A stretch of 17,483 nt of DNA from Firmicutes bacterium UBA2530 (lineage in GTDB: Bacteria > Bacillota > Clostridia > Tissierellales > Sedimentibacteraceae). The DNA lies in the NCBI GenBank assembly GCA_002340985.1, contig DDNC01000018.1:1-17483 (forward strand). The letters run 5' to 3'. Both the position numbers and the translations under genes were made by a program. Below the pieces are notes generated by a model. The model was not told where the DNA came from. It ran no database searches and saw nothing but the letters and a program-made list of their open reading frames with translations. This document shows positions 1-6,909 of the stretch, piece by piece; position 1 is the first letter of the stretch, and each line of letters opens with the position of its first letter.

Positions 1-145
1 GTTTTTAAAATACAGGGACAATGCACCTGAATTCAAGGAAGTTAAAGAAGGCGGTCGTGTTGGGCTGCCGTGCATTGTTGTGAATAACGGAGAACAAATT
101 ATATTTGATTACAATTTATTGGATATTGACAGCTTGAAAGAATAG
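1..145 (+). CDS. C-terminal part of a glutaredoxin-like protein (partial, cut by window start)
   Basis: An open frame enters from the left edge (first full codon at position 2) and ends at TAG 143-145, giving 47 C-terminal residues. The readable part contains RVGLPCIVVNNGEQIIF. This resembles the cis-proline region and last strand/helix of small clostridial glutaredoxin-related proteins of about 75-90 residues. The CxxC redox motif would lie in the missing N-terminal half, so thiol-disulfide activity cannot be confirmed. The gene converges on the LUD-domain gene and shares a hairpin terminator with it. The family call rests on remembered similarity of a short fragment and is moderate. Confidence 0.5.
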   Translation, partial: FLKYRDNAPEFKEVKEGGRVGLPCIVVNNGEQIIFDYNLLDIDSLKE

Positions 146-169
146 AGAAGCTACCGATACAATAAATAA

Positions 170-236
170 AGACATCAGCTTTGTCGAGATTCTGTCCGAT
201 ATGTGGCATACTCCATAACAGCAGATGTCTTTTTTG
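170..236. terminator. Bidirectional terminator-like hairpin between convergent genes
   Basis: Arm 170-180 (AGACATCAGCT) pairs with 220-230 (AGCAGATGTCT): 7 bp, one A-A mismatch, then 3 bp, with a long 39-nt loop. A run of six T (230-235) follows on the plus strand. The minus strand has a TTTATTTATT tract on its own 3' side. The position between two convergent stop codons (145 and 243) fits termination in both directions, though the loop is unusually long. Confidence 0.55.
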
Positions 237-242
237 TCAAAT

Positions 243-884
243 TTAATACCCTAAATTTTTACCTACAATTATTACCTTAATCCTGTCTTTGACAAACTGC
301 CCTCTTATAATTGTAAAATCATTACATATTCTATCAGGACTTCTACAGTCCGCACAATAGCCCAGTGTGGTGCACGGGGTATTCTTGCCTAATCTTTTTG
401 CATCAAGAGGTGCAGAGTAGTTTCTGACCCTTTTCTCTGCTTCTTCAATATTTCTGACAATTTTATTTATACCTGTAACTATAATAACTTGTTTTGGACC
501 GTAAATAATGGGAGCGACTCTGCTTCCGTTTCCGTCAATATTGTAAAGCTCCCCGTCTTCTGTCAATGCATTTGTACTGCACATAAAAGTATCAGCGGAA
601 AAATTTCGTATATAAAGATGCCTTTTTTCTTCACCGGTGATACCTTCTCTGTATTTATCCAGGAAGTCGTAATTTCCATTGCGCAGGAAGTCAATAATAC
701 CGGTTTCAAGGAGAGTTACGGAATCCCCGACGCCAACCACAGAATTCTCATTTATAAGCTCTTTTAACGCCTTTTTCAATTCAGGCTCGTCATTCACAAA
801 AAAGCCTGCCATATTACGTTTTTTTAAATTAATAATGGTTCTTTCAACTTGTTTTTCCAAATACCATATAATATTATTATCCAT
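243..884 (-). CDS. LUD-domain (LutC/YkgG-like, DUF162) protein
   Basis: The protein has 213 residues and the glycine-rich core of the LUD family, including SVVGVGDSVTLLETGI near residues 44-59 and the later YGPKQVIIVTGINKIV segment. A C-terminal cysteine cluster C-x5-C-x2-C-x6-C lies near residues 171-187. LUD proteins include lactate-utilisation subunits LutB and LutC, but many clostridial copies are orphans of unknown role, and no lutA or lutB is adjacent. The open frame reaches a GTG at 929, but no ribosome site precedes it and it lies only a few bases past the predicted start of transcription. The ATG at 884 has AAAAGGA eight bases upstream, so it was chosen. The cysteine cluster could bind metal or an iron-sulfur centre (inference). 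Confidence 0.8.
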   Translation of the reverse strand: MDNNIIWYLEKQVERTIINLKKRNMAGFFVNDEPELKKALKELINENSVVGVGDSVTLLETGIIDFLRNGNYDFLDKYREGITGEEKRHLYIRNFSADTFMCSTNALTEDGELYNIDGNGSRVAPIIYGPKQVIIVTGINKIVRNIEEAEKRVRNYSAPLDAKRLGKNTPCTTLGYCADCRSPDRICNDFTIIRGQFVKDRIKVIIVGKNLGY

Positions 885-939
885 AGCCGATGTCCTTTTC
901 AATAAATAAATTTCCGATTTAGTTAACACTGTTTTTTAT

Positions 940-968
940 ATTATACCGGCATTTATACTTTCAATCAA
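940..968 (-). promoter_or_regulatory. Promoter of the LUD-domain gene
   Basis: Read on the minus strand: TTGATT (968-963), a 17-bp spacer, then TATAAT (945-940). Transcription would start near 933, which gives a leader of about 50 nt to the ATG at 884 and argues against the GTG at 929. Confidence 0.7.
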
Positions 969-1017
969 CAGGCATGTTGTATTTGTAAAATCAATCCGTG
1001 ATCGGAGTTTTAAAATA

Positions 1018-1046
1018 TTGATTGTTCAGCAAATTATGAATATAAT
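1018..1046 (+). promoter_or_regulatory. Promoter of the membrane-anchored protein gene
   Basis: TTGATT (1018-1023), 17-bp spacer, TATAAT (1041-1046). The hexamers and spacer length are the same as in the divergent LUD promoter. Transcription from about 1053 gives an untranslated leader of about 120 nt before the ATG at 1172. The leader contains a weak ATGCC/GGCAT hairpin (1050-1054 with 1070-1074). Nothing else was recognised in the 930-1171 gap. Confidence 0.65.
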
Positions 1047-1171
1047 TAATGCCTTATGGCCTCAGGAAGGGGCATATTGGTAAAAGAAATGAAAAATAAG
1101 GGAACAAATTTCTTAATATTTCGTCATATATAGGTAATTAATATTTGGAATATGTGATATTGGAGGCGATG

Positions 1172-2083
1172 ATGAAGAAAAATCTTGAAATTGCAGTAGT
1201 GGCCCTGGCTATGCTTAACATCTTTACCTTATTCAAATTGTACGGAATAGAGAATTCAATAGACATTAATTTCAATAATCTAAGGAGCTCCATGTATGGT
1301 GTGGAGAGCAGAATTTCCGGTATTACCTCGGATATTTACTCAGCACTTGAGAAGCAGGGAAGTATTTTAGATAACTATGAAGTTGTTTTAGGAGATAAAT
1401 TAAACGAAGATTTGACCATACCTGTTAAAGTGACAGTTACACCGAAGGAATACTCCGAGGAGTTGACTGTAAGCATATTTGCGGATGACAGGGAAATTTC
1501 CATGCTACGCAAGGGAACATCATTTGCTGCGGAATTCAATACAAATATCTTTGGTGACTTTCTGCTTAAGGCGGTATTGGACCAGGGCGGAGTGAAACAG
1601 ACAGAAAGTCTTGAAAAATATTATGACATGAGGGACAAGTTTATTTTACAGATAGATGGGTCATATTTGGGGCATGAGTCATACAATTTAGGTAAGTATA
1701 AAATGAACGGAGAGGTTGAACTTCGTATTTCTTCAAATGAAAACAATGCTCCGGAGAAGGCTTATATTGTATATGAATTAAACGGAGAAAAAATCAAGGA
1801 ACAGCAGGCAGACATACCGGTTATTGAAAACCAAGATTATATTACAAGGTTTATAAGTACAGGTGTAAGTGAAGAGTTTGAAATGAAACCGAATGATAAG
1901 CTTATAATATATGCACATATAGAGGACAGTTACGGAATAAATTACAAATATATAGTTAGACTGAATGAAATTAATTCTTCCAATGAACAGGTGAACAGTA
2001 TGCCTGAATGGACAAATGGCACGGTTATCGAAATTAAGGACAAAAAAGGCAATGTTTTATATGTGCCCGAATATATCAGATAA
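1172..2083 (+). CDS. Membrane-anchored extracytoplasmic protein of unknown function
   Basis: The protein has 303 residues. A basic start (MKKN) is followed by one hydrophobic segment at about residues 5-23 with no cleavage site or lipobox, so it is probably a signal anchor with the rest outside the cell. Residues 24-65 are polar and predicted helical. The remainder is beta-rich, with alternating segments such as IPVKVTVTPKEYSEELTVSI and later VELRISS and AYIVYELNG, suggesting Ig-like folds. No catalytic motif was found and no family was recognised. The frame opens with TTG at 1145, but GGAGG at 1162-1166 sits five bases before the ATG at 1172. The ATG at 1169 is too close (2 nt), so 1172 was chosen. 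It has its own promoter and stands alone, with convergent and divergent neighbours. Confidence 0.75.
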   Translation: MKKNLEIAVVALAMLNIFTLFKLYGIENSIDINFNNLRSSMYGVESRISGITSDIYSALEKQGSILDNYEVVLGDKLNEDLTIPVKVTVTPKEYSEELTVSIFADDREISMLRKGTSFAAEFNTNIFGDFLLKAVLDQGGVKQTESLEKYYDMRDKFILQIDGSYLGHESYNLGKYKMNGEVELRISSNENNAPEKAYIVYELNGEKIKEQQADIPVIENQDYITRFISTGVSEEFEMKPNDKLIIYAHIEDSYGINYKYIVRLNEINSSNEQVNSMPEWTNGTVIEIKDKKGNVLYVPEYIR

Positions 2084-2104
2084 ATCATAATATGCCAATA
2101 ATTC

Positions 2105-2149
2105 ATGCATGCCTTCCAATGCTTAATTTTATAATCGGAAGGCATGCAT
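2105..2149. terminator. Strong 13-bp hairpin between convergent genes
   Basis: Arm 2105-2117 (ATGCATGCCTTCC) pairs perfectly with 2137-2149, with a 19-nt loop. It lies between the convergent stop codons at 2083 and 2152. Neither strand has a clean T run after the stem, so it is a transcript-end hairpin rather than a textbook intrinsic terminator. Confidence 0.5.
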
Positions 2150-2151
2150 AA

Positions 2152-2598
2152 TCAGTGTTTTTCCGGGATAATAATAACTTCTATATGTTCTTCTCCCGTG
2201 CGAAATGGAGTTAAAACTACGTTGTAGGTGGTTGTAATACCCGGGAATATCTCCATGTTCATTATTATGACGTTGTAATAACCGTTAGCATCTACTCTCA
2301 TCTGATATTCGTCCATATTTTCTTCCGGTTTACCAACCACGTGTATTATTGGAAGCTCGATAACAGGTATTTTTCCGTTTTCATCCGTAACATAATGAGC
2401 TATTTCATCTATTGTAGCTGCTTCATGATATATGCCCCTGACATTGAAATAGTATACGAATACATCTGCACCGCTTACAGGGGCGTTTGTACTTTCTGAA
2501 TATACGCTGACGTCTAAAAAGCCAGTTTCCTTTTCAGTGGTTTCAAGTTTTTTTATAAGTTTGTTTTTAGCTTTGTAGGGTTTGCCTGCATTAGCCAT
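2152..2598 (-). CDS. Small carboxypeptidase-regulatory-like (transthyretin-fold) domain protein
   Basis: The protein has 148 residues. A basic N-terminal tail of about 25 residues precedes one domain with the features of carboxypeptidase-regulatory-like or prealbumin-like folds: GFLDVSVYSESTNAPVSGADVFVY, then TDENGKIPVIELP, then DEYQMRVDANGYYNV, ending in FPGITTTYNVVLTPF. The same layout, as remembered, is found at the N-terminus of clostridial peptidoglycan-binding and spore-cortex-lytic proteins, but here no peptidoglycan-binding or lytic domain follows. There is no signal peptide, so it is cytoplasmic or packaged into the spore coat (inference). AAAGGA lies nine bases before the ATG. It is transcribed away from the glucosaminidase gene. 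No convincing vegetative promoter was found upstream, which would fit a sporulation sigma factor but does not prove one. Confidence 0.65.
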   Translation of the reverse strand: MANAGKPYKAKNKLIKKLETTEKETGFLDVSVYSESTNAPVSGADVFVYYFNVRGIYHEAATIDEIAHYVTDENGKIPVIELPIIHVVGKPEENMDEYQMRVDANGYYNVIIMNMEIFPGITTTYNVVLTPFRTGEEHIEVIIIPEKH

Positions 2599-2767
2599 AT
2601 ATTAACATCCTTTCAATGTAGTATTCCGTTTGATTGTTGAATATATTACAGTATATGCAGGGCATGATGAGTTTGACTTTATGTGTGAAATTAATGACTG
2701 TAAATATATGAATGGCAATTTAAGATAAATTAAGACATAAATACGTAACATTTGAAGATTTTTTTTG

Positions 2768-2776
2768 TGATATAAT
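2768..2776 (+). promoter_or_regulatory. Extended -10 promoter of the glucosaminidase gene
   Basis: TGATATAAT (2768-2776) is an extended -10 element. No good -35 hexamer lies 16-18 bp upstream, which is acceptable for extended -10 promoters. Transcription would start near 2783, about 20 bases before the ATG at 2804. Confidence 0.55.
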
Positions 2777-2803
2777 GTAAAAAAAGAAGTGAGAGGTGAA
2801 AAT

Positions 2804-4885
2804 ATGCTGAAAAAATTACTTAATTGGAAAATAATCATTGTGTTGCTGGTGATTATAACTATAGTCAATATTACTCCGGACGCTTATGCTCAGGATCCAA
2901 TAAAGCTTGTGATTGACGGAAGAAAAATAGAAACTGACCCTGAAATTTATATAAAAAATGACAGGACGCTTGTTCCGCTCAGAGTTATTGCAGAGGAGCT
3001 GGATGCGGTGGTAACGTGGGACAACAGCACCAGGACAGTACATATATCAAAAGAGGACATGCATGTTGCATTATCCATAGACAGCCGTTTAGTTGAATAT
3101 ACTATAGACAATGAGACAATTTACAATTTAATAGATGTTGCTCCCACTATAAAGGAAGACCGCACATTTGTGCCTATACGTCTTGTAAGCAATGCGTTGG
3201 GAGTGGGTATACGATGGGATAACGACAAAAGATCTGTAGTTATTAATTCATCTGAAGAGTCAAAGATTGAGCCATTTTTTGATGCTGAGATTTCAAGTGT
3301 GAAATCAGGACAAACCATTAAAGGCACTACAGATTTGAGAATTGCTCTTGGAACTGTACCACAGGGTGCTGCGGAAATAAAGTATCTACTTCTCAACAAG
3401 GATACAAAGAAAGGCTTTATAATTGCCAAAGGTTCAGATTTGAATTCTGCATATAAATGGATGCCTTCAATGGAGGACAACGGCGAAAGAATACTTGTGG
3501 CTGCTGTTTATGATAAGACCGGGAATTTCCTTACAGGGGATTCGATCCCCGTGAAGGTAAGTATATCTCCGGAGATAAAACTTACAGGTCTAACCGACGG
3601 TGAAACAGTTACAGCCGGAAGCGTACCCCTTGGAGCTAAGTTGAATTTCTCAGCGGCATATGTGAAGTATGAAATAATTAATCCTGATACAAACGCATAC
3701 TACATATCTTCAGGACTTGATCCTTTAGACAAATTTACAATGGTCCCTGTTATGGAGGACAACGGAAATATGTGGCTGAGGGTGATTGCATATGACACTG
3801 CAGGCAAAGCTTACAACGGAGAATATGTAAAGGTATGGGTTGCCGTGAATAGATATGTTAATCTTGGAGGAGTTACATCAGGGCAGACGATAGACGGCTC
3901 AGTGATACTTAAGACATCAAGGAATTTCAATGTCAGCGAAACAGAATACGTAGTGGTGGATACTTCCACAGGAGCAGAAACTGTGCTGTACAAGTCAGGT
4001 TACGGAAATTACAGCTGGTTCCCCGGACCTGAAATGGCAGGCAGTAAAGAGCTTTATGTCAGAGTTAAGGATACCGCGGGAAATACATACAGAAGTGCAG
4101 CCGTGAAGGTCAATGTTGTGGGAACACCAAAGATACTGCTGCAAAGCGTAGGCCCGGCACAGGTTGTTACGGAAGCATTCAAGCTTGGTATAAAGAGCAA
4201 TATTACACCTGACAGTGTGAAATACATCCTTACAAATACAAAGACTGGGGTTAGCAAGACTCTTACGGAGCAATTATACACTCCGGCACTTGAGGACAAA
4301 GGCTCATGGAGCCTGAGGGCAGAAGCTGTTTATGGAGGAAAGACCCTGAAAACAGAGGATGTTAAGTTTACAATTTATACAGGTAAAATATACACCGCTT
4401 TGCCTGTAATTGCGAAGGATCAGTTCATGGACTTCGCATCGAAGCTGGCGGTTGACACTCAGAAGAAAACAGGTATGTCGGCTGCTCTTCAGACAGCTCA
4501 GGCAATCCTTGAAACAGGATGGGGACAAAGTGTTCCGGTTGATAAGTATACCGGTCAATTTTCCAACAACCTGTTCGGAATAAAAGGAAAGGGCTCCGCG
4601 GGTTCGGTTACCTCAAATACCTGGGAGGAATACAACGGAGTTTCCTTCAGGATTGATGATGACTTCAGAGCATACAACAACGTGAGCGAAAGCTGGGATG
4701 ACCACAATGACCTTCTTCTCACAAGAGAAAGATATGCTCCATTCAGAGCGGTTATGTTTGACAGCACCCAGGGGGCATGGGCATTGAGAAGATGCGGATA
4801 TGCTACGGATTCACAGTATTCGATAAAGCTTATAGACATTATCAGCAGATATGATTTGAAAAAGCTTGACAGCTTAGGAATTTAA
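2804..4885 (+). CDS. Exported peptidoglycan hydrolase: copper amine oxidase N domain, four Ig-like repeats, glucosaminidase domain
   Basis: The protein has 693 residues. A signal peptide with a hydrophobic core at about residues 7-22 probably ends at AYA before Q30. Residues 31-150 contain two copies of the copper-amine-oxidase-N motif (RTLVPLRVIAEEL...VTWD and RTFVPIRLVSNAL...IRWD), a common extracellular module in Clostridia. Four repeats of about 90 residues follow (about 155-525). Each carries a 'P-x-MEDNG'-like turn followed by a 'YDTAGN'-like strand: MEDNGERIL, MEDNGNMWL, EMAGSKELY, LEDKGSWSL. The C-terminal domain (about 535-690) matches endo-beta-N-acetylglucosaminidases, with predicted catalytic Glu570 in ILETGWGQS and the NNLFGIKG motif. 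It likely cleaves the cell-wall glycan during growth or separation. The open frame starts at GTG 2789, but AGAGGTG precedes the ATG at 2804, which was chosen. Confidence 0.85.
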   Translation: MLKKLLNWKIIIVLLVIITIVNITPDAYAQDPIKLVIDGRKIETDPEIYIKNDRTLVPLRVIAEELDAVVTWDNSTRTVHISKEDMHVALSIDSRLVEYTIDNETIYNLIDVAPTIKEDRTFVPIRLVSNALGVGIRWDNDKRSVVINSSEESKIEPFFDAEISSVKSGQTIKGTTDLRIALGTVPQGAAEIKYLLLNKDTKKGFIIAKGSDLNSAYKWMPSMEDNGERILVAAVYDKTGNFLTGDSIPVKVSISPEIKLTGLTDGETVTAGSVPLGAKLNFSAAYVKYEIINPDTNAYYISSGLDPLDKFTMVPVMEDNGNMWLRVIAYDTAGKAYNGEYVKVWVAVNRYVNLGGVTSGQTIDGSVILKTSRNFNVSETEYVVVDTSTGAETVLYKSGYGNYSWFPGPEMAGSKELYVRVKDTAGNTYRSAAVKVNVVGTPKILLQSVGPAQVVTEAFKLGIKSNITPDSVKYILTNTKTGVSKTLTEQLYTPALEDKGSWSLRAEAVYGGKTLKTEDVKFTIYTGKIYTALPVIAKDQFMDFASKLAVDTQKKTGMSAALQTAQAILETGWGQSVPVDKYTGQFSNNLFGIKGKGSAGSVTSNTWEEYNGVSFRIDDDFRAYNNVSESWDDHNDLLLTRERYAPFRAVMFDSTQGAWALRRCGYATDSQYSIKLIDIISRYDLKKLDSLGI

Positions 4886-4890
4886 TTCAT

Positions 4891-4916
4891 ACCCCCGCCA
4901 AGTGCGGGGGTGTTTT
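4891..4916 (+). terminator. Intrinsic terminator after the glucosaminidase gene
   Basis: ACCCCCGC (4891-4898) pairs perfectly with GCGGGGGT (4904-4911) around a 5-nt loop, followed by GTTTTT. It is strongly GC-rich against the AT background and begins five bases after the stop codon. Confidence 0.9.
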
Positions 4917-4925
4917 TGAAAAATA

Positions 4926-4954
4926 TTGTTAAATTAATACAATTGGGGTATAAT
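4926..4954 (+). promoter_or_regulatory. Promoter of the rph-rdgB-yfcE operon
   Basis: TTGTTA (4926-4931), 17-bp spacer, TATAAT (4949-4954). Transcription near 4961 gives a leader of about 20 nt. AGGAG (4972-4976) lies five bases before the rph ATG. Confidence 0.75.
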
Positions 4955-4981
4955 ACTCCCATATGTTGATTAGGAGTAAAG

Positions 4982-5725
4982 ATGGACAGAGATAACAGAA
5001 GATTAAACGATGAATTAAGACAGGTTAAAATAACACGAAATTACATAATGCACCCTGATGGGTCGGTGCTCATAGAGGTGGGGAACACAAAGGTAATTTG
5101 CACGGCAGTTGTTGAGGACAAGGTTCCTCCATTTCTCAAAGGTACAGGCAAGGGCTGGGTTTCAGCGGAATATTCAATGATACCGGGCTCGACGAAGACA
5201 AGAAAACCGAGAGATATTAATAAGGGAAAAATTGACGGAAGGTCTCAGGAAATACAGAGGCTTATAGGCAGAAGCCTCCGGTCGGTTGTGGATTTGGATG
5301 CTGTAGGGGAAAGGACTGTCTGGATAGACTGCGATGTTATACAGGCGGACGGAGGAACGAGGACAGCCTCCATAACAGGTGCCTTCATTGCTATGGCTGA
5401 TGCATTCTACAGCTTGCTGAGCAGAAATGAAATAGAAAAAATGCCTGTAAAAGCATTTGTGTCTGCTGTTAGTGTGGGAATCGGTAAAGGTGAAGCAATT
5501 CTCGATCTTTGCTATGAAGAAGATTCAAGCGCCGATGTGGACATGAACATTGTCATGACTAACAAAGGAGAATTTGTTGAAATTCAGGGTACCGGTGAAG
5601 AAGCCACATTTACACGAGATGAACTCATGAATCTCATAGCTCTGGCATCAAAGGGATGTGAGGAGCTGTATAAATTGCAGAGAGAGGCGCTGGGAGAAAA
5701 AATCAGTGAAACTATAGGGAAATGA
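4982..5725 (+). CDS. rph: Ribonuclease PH
   Basis: The protein has 247 residues, the usual family length. RNase PH is a cytoplasmic phosphorolytic 3'-5' exoribonuclease that trims tRNA precursors and other RNAs, releasing nucleoside diphosphates. Visible signatures are the N-terminal LRQVKITRNY, GWVSAEYSMIPGST, phosphate-binding GRSQEIQRLIGRSLR (Arg87), DCDVIQADGGTRTASITGA (Arg127), and the catalytic-aspartate region EEDSSADVDMNIVMT (Asp181 and Asp187). All expected key residues are present, so the enzyme should be active. It is the first gene of a three-gene operon. Its TGA overlaps the rdgB ATG as ATGA. The rph-rdgB pairing is common in Firmicutes. Confidence 0.97.
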   Translation: MDRDNRRLNDELRQVKITRNYIMHPDGSVLIEVGNTKVICTAVVEDKVPPFLKGTGKGWVSAEYSMIPGSTKTRKPRDINKGKIDGRSQEIQRLIGRSLRSVVDLDAVGERTVWIDCDVIQADGGTRTASITGAFIAMADAFYSLLSRNEIEKMPVKAFVSAVSVGIGKGEAILDLCYEEDSSADVDMNIVMTNKGEFVEIQGTGEEATFTRDELMNLIALASKGCEELYKLQREALGEKISETIGK

Positions 5726-6318
5726 TGAGAAAAGTTATATTATCAAGCGGAAATAAGCATAAGATAAGCGAAATAAAGGATATATTGAAAGGTATGTCAT
5801 TTGAAGTTGTATCAAAAGATGACTTGGGTTATACGGATTTTGAAGTGGAAGAGGATGGCAACACACTGGAGGAAAATGCCTTCAAAAAAGCTGAAGAACT
5901 TCATAGACTGGTAAAGGGAATTGTCATAGCGGACGATACCGGATTGTTTGTTGATGCTCTGAACGGAGACCCTGGAGTGTACTCTGCCCGCTATGCCGGA
6001 GAGCCTGTTTCCTACGAAGAAAACAACATTCTACTTTTAAGAAATTTAAAGGATGTGCCGACAGAAAAAAGAACAGCACATTTTAAAACAGTAATGGCTG
6101 TTATTTTCGAGGACGGCAGAAGGATGTCAGCAGAGGGAAGAGTTGATGGAACAATTGCATTTGAGGAAAGAGGGAAGAATGGGTTTGGCTACGATCCGCT
6201 GTTCATAGTGGAGGATACAGGCAGGACATTTTCTGAAATGACAGAAGAGGAAAAAAACAATGTGAGCCACAGAGCAAGGGCTTTGAGGAACTTAAGGGAA
6301 AAGCTGGAGGAACAATGA
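5722..6318 (+). CDS. rdgB: XTP/dITP diphosphatase (RdgB/HAM1 family)
   Basis: The protein has 198 residues. It hydrolyses non-canonical purine triphosphates (dITP, XTP, ITP) to monophosphate and pyrophosphate, keeping deaminated bases out of DNA and RNA. Family motifs appear in order: SSGNKHK (8-14), ADDTGLFVDAL (70-80), PGVYSARYAG (84-93), GKNGFGYDPLF (151-161) and SHRARAL (182-188). The catalytic acidic pair Asp71/Asp72 is present. The ATG at 5722 overlaps the rph stop by four bases. A second in-frame ATG follows at 5725, so the protein may start with Met1 or Met2. AGGGA lies just upstream. It also overlaps the next gene by ATGA. Confidence 0.96.
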   Translation: MMRKVILSSGNKHKISEIKDILKGMSFEVVSKDDLGYTDFEVEEDGNTLEENAFKKAEELHRLVKGIVIADDTGLFVDALNGDPGVYSARYAGEPVSYEENNILLLRNLKDVPTEKRTAHFKTVMAVIFEDGRRMSAEGRVDGTIAFEERGKNGFGYDPLFIVEDTGRTFSEMTEEEKNNVSHRARALRNLREKLEEQ

Positions 6319-6797
6319 GGATATTAGTAATAAGTGACAGTCACAACTTTGTTCTGAATTCACAGATAGAAAAGATAAATGAACACGGAAAGTTCGAAAT
6401 GCTCATTCATTGTGGGGACAAATACAGAGATGCGGAGAAATTTGCTGACCGTCTCCACATAGATAAGATTATACAGGTTCCCGGCAACTGTGACAGCATT
6501 TCCGATAAGCCACTGATAATCAATGAGGTTATTGAAGGAAAAAGATTTATAATAACTCACGGCCATCTGCACCATGTAAAGGAAAGTGTTGAGTATTTGA
6601 AGGATTATGCCAAGGAAGAAAAAGCAGATGCGGTTGTTTACGGTCACACTCACTGCGCTCAGAATGAAGTCATAGATAATATATTATTTTTCAATCCCGG
6701 AAGCAGCATAATGCCAAAGTGCGGTGAAGAAAGTTTTGGAATATTGGAAGTATTACCGGAAAATATTGAAGGATTTGTAGTATCATTGGAGAATTAA
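6315..6797 (+). CDS. YfcE/MJ0936-family metallophosphoesterase
   Basis: The protein has 160 residues and belongs to the small calcineurin-like phosphoesterases that act as phosphodiesterases on model substrates; the natural substrate is often unknown. The full set of metal-binding motifs is visible: DSH (Asp8, His10), CGD (Asp35), PGNCD (Asn58), THGH (His82, His84) and GHTH (His111, His113), plus FNPGS at the end of the core. GGAGG precedes the ATG, which overlaps the rdgB stop as ATGA, so translation is probably coupled. This rph-rdgB-phosphoesterase order is common in clostridia. The product is probably a cytoplasmic housekeeping enzyme. Confidence 0.9.
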   Translation: MRILVISDSHNFVLNSQIEKINEHGKFEMLIHCGDKYRDAEKFADRLHIDKIIQVPGNCDSISDKPLIINEVIEGKRFIITHGHLHHVKESVEYLKDYAKEEKADAVVYGHTHCAQNEVIDNILFFNPGSSIMPKCGEESFGILEVLPENIEGFVVSLEN

Positions 6798-6815
6798 CAA
6801 AATTTCCTTGACCGG

Positions 6816-6841
6816 AGGTCGTCTTTTCTGACGGCTTTTTT
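6816..6841 (+). terminator. Intrinsic terminator of the rph operon
   Basis: Arm 6816-6823 (AGGTCGTC) pairs with 6830-6837 (GACGGCTT) with two G-T pairs and a 6-nt loop. A run of six T (6836-6841) follows. It lies between the phosphoesterase stop and the uvrB promoter. Confidence 0.75.
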
Positions 6842-6842
6842 A

Positions 6843-6871
6843 TTGACTTCAAGGAGCAAAAGATATATAAT
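6843..6871 (+). promoter_or_regulatory. Promoter of the uvrB-uvrA operon
   Basis: TTGACT (6843-6848), 17-bp spacer, TATAAT (6866-6871). It is close to the housekeeping sigma consensus. Transcription would start near 6878, inside the LexA box. Confidence 0.85.
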
Positions 6872-6875
6872 AAAA

Positions 6876-6889
6876 CGAACATACGTTTA
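6876..6889 (+). promoter_or_regulatory. LexA (DinR/Cheo-type) SOS operator
   Basis: CGAACATACGTTTA matches the Firmicutes SOS-box consensus CGAACRNRYGTTYG/C at 13 of 14 positions; only the last base differs. It begins four bases after the -10 element and covers the predicted start of transcription. That is the expected place for LexA to block RNA polymerase. Confidence 0.85.
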
Positions 6890-6909
6890 GATGAAGCTGA
6901 GGTGAAATT

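Noticed and set aside
885..929. N-terminal extension of the LUD protein from GTG at 929
   Set aside because: No ribosome site precedes the GTG, and it lies only about four bases after the predicted transcription start. ATG 884 has AAAAGGA at good spacing.
1145..1171. TTG start at 1145 (and ATG at 1169) for the membrane-anchored protein
   Set aside because: GGAGG at 1162-1166 lies inside that extension and serves the ATG at 1172.
2650..2657. CATATACT on the minus strand as a sigma-E/sigma-K -10 for the 148-aa gene
   Set aside because: No matching -35 element at the correct distance was found.
2602..2868. 88-residue minus-strand frame
   Set aside because: It starts inside the signal-peptide coding region of the glucosaminidase gene, covers its promoter, and its composition looks like translated AT-rich DNA.
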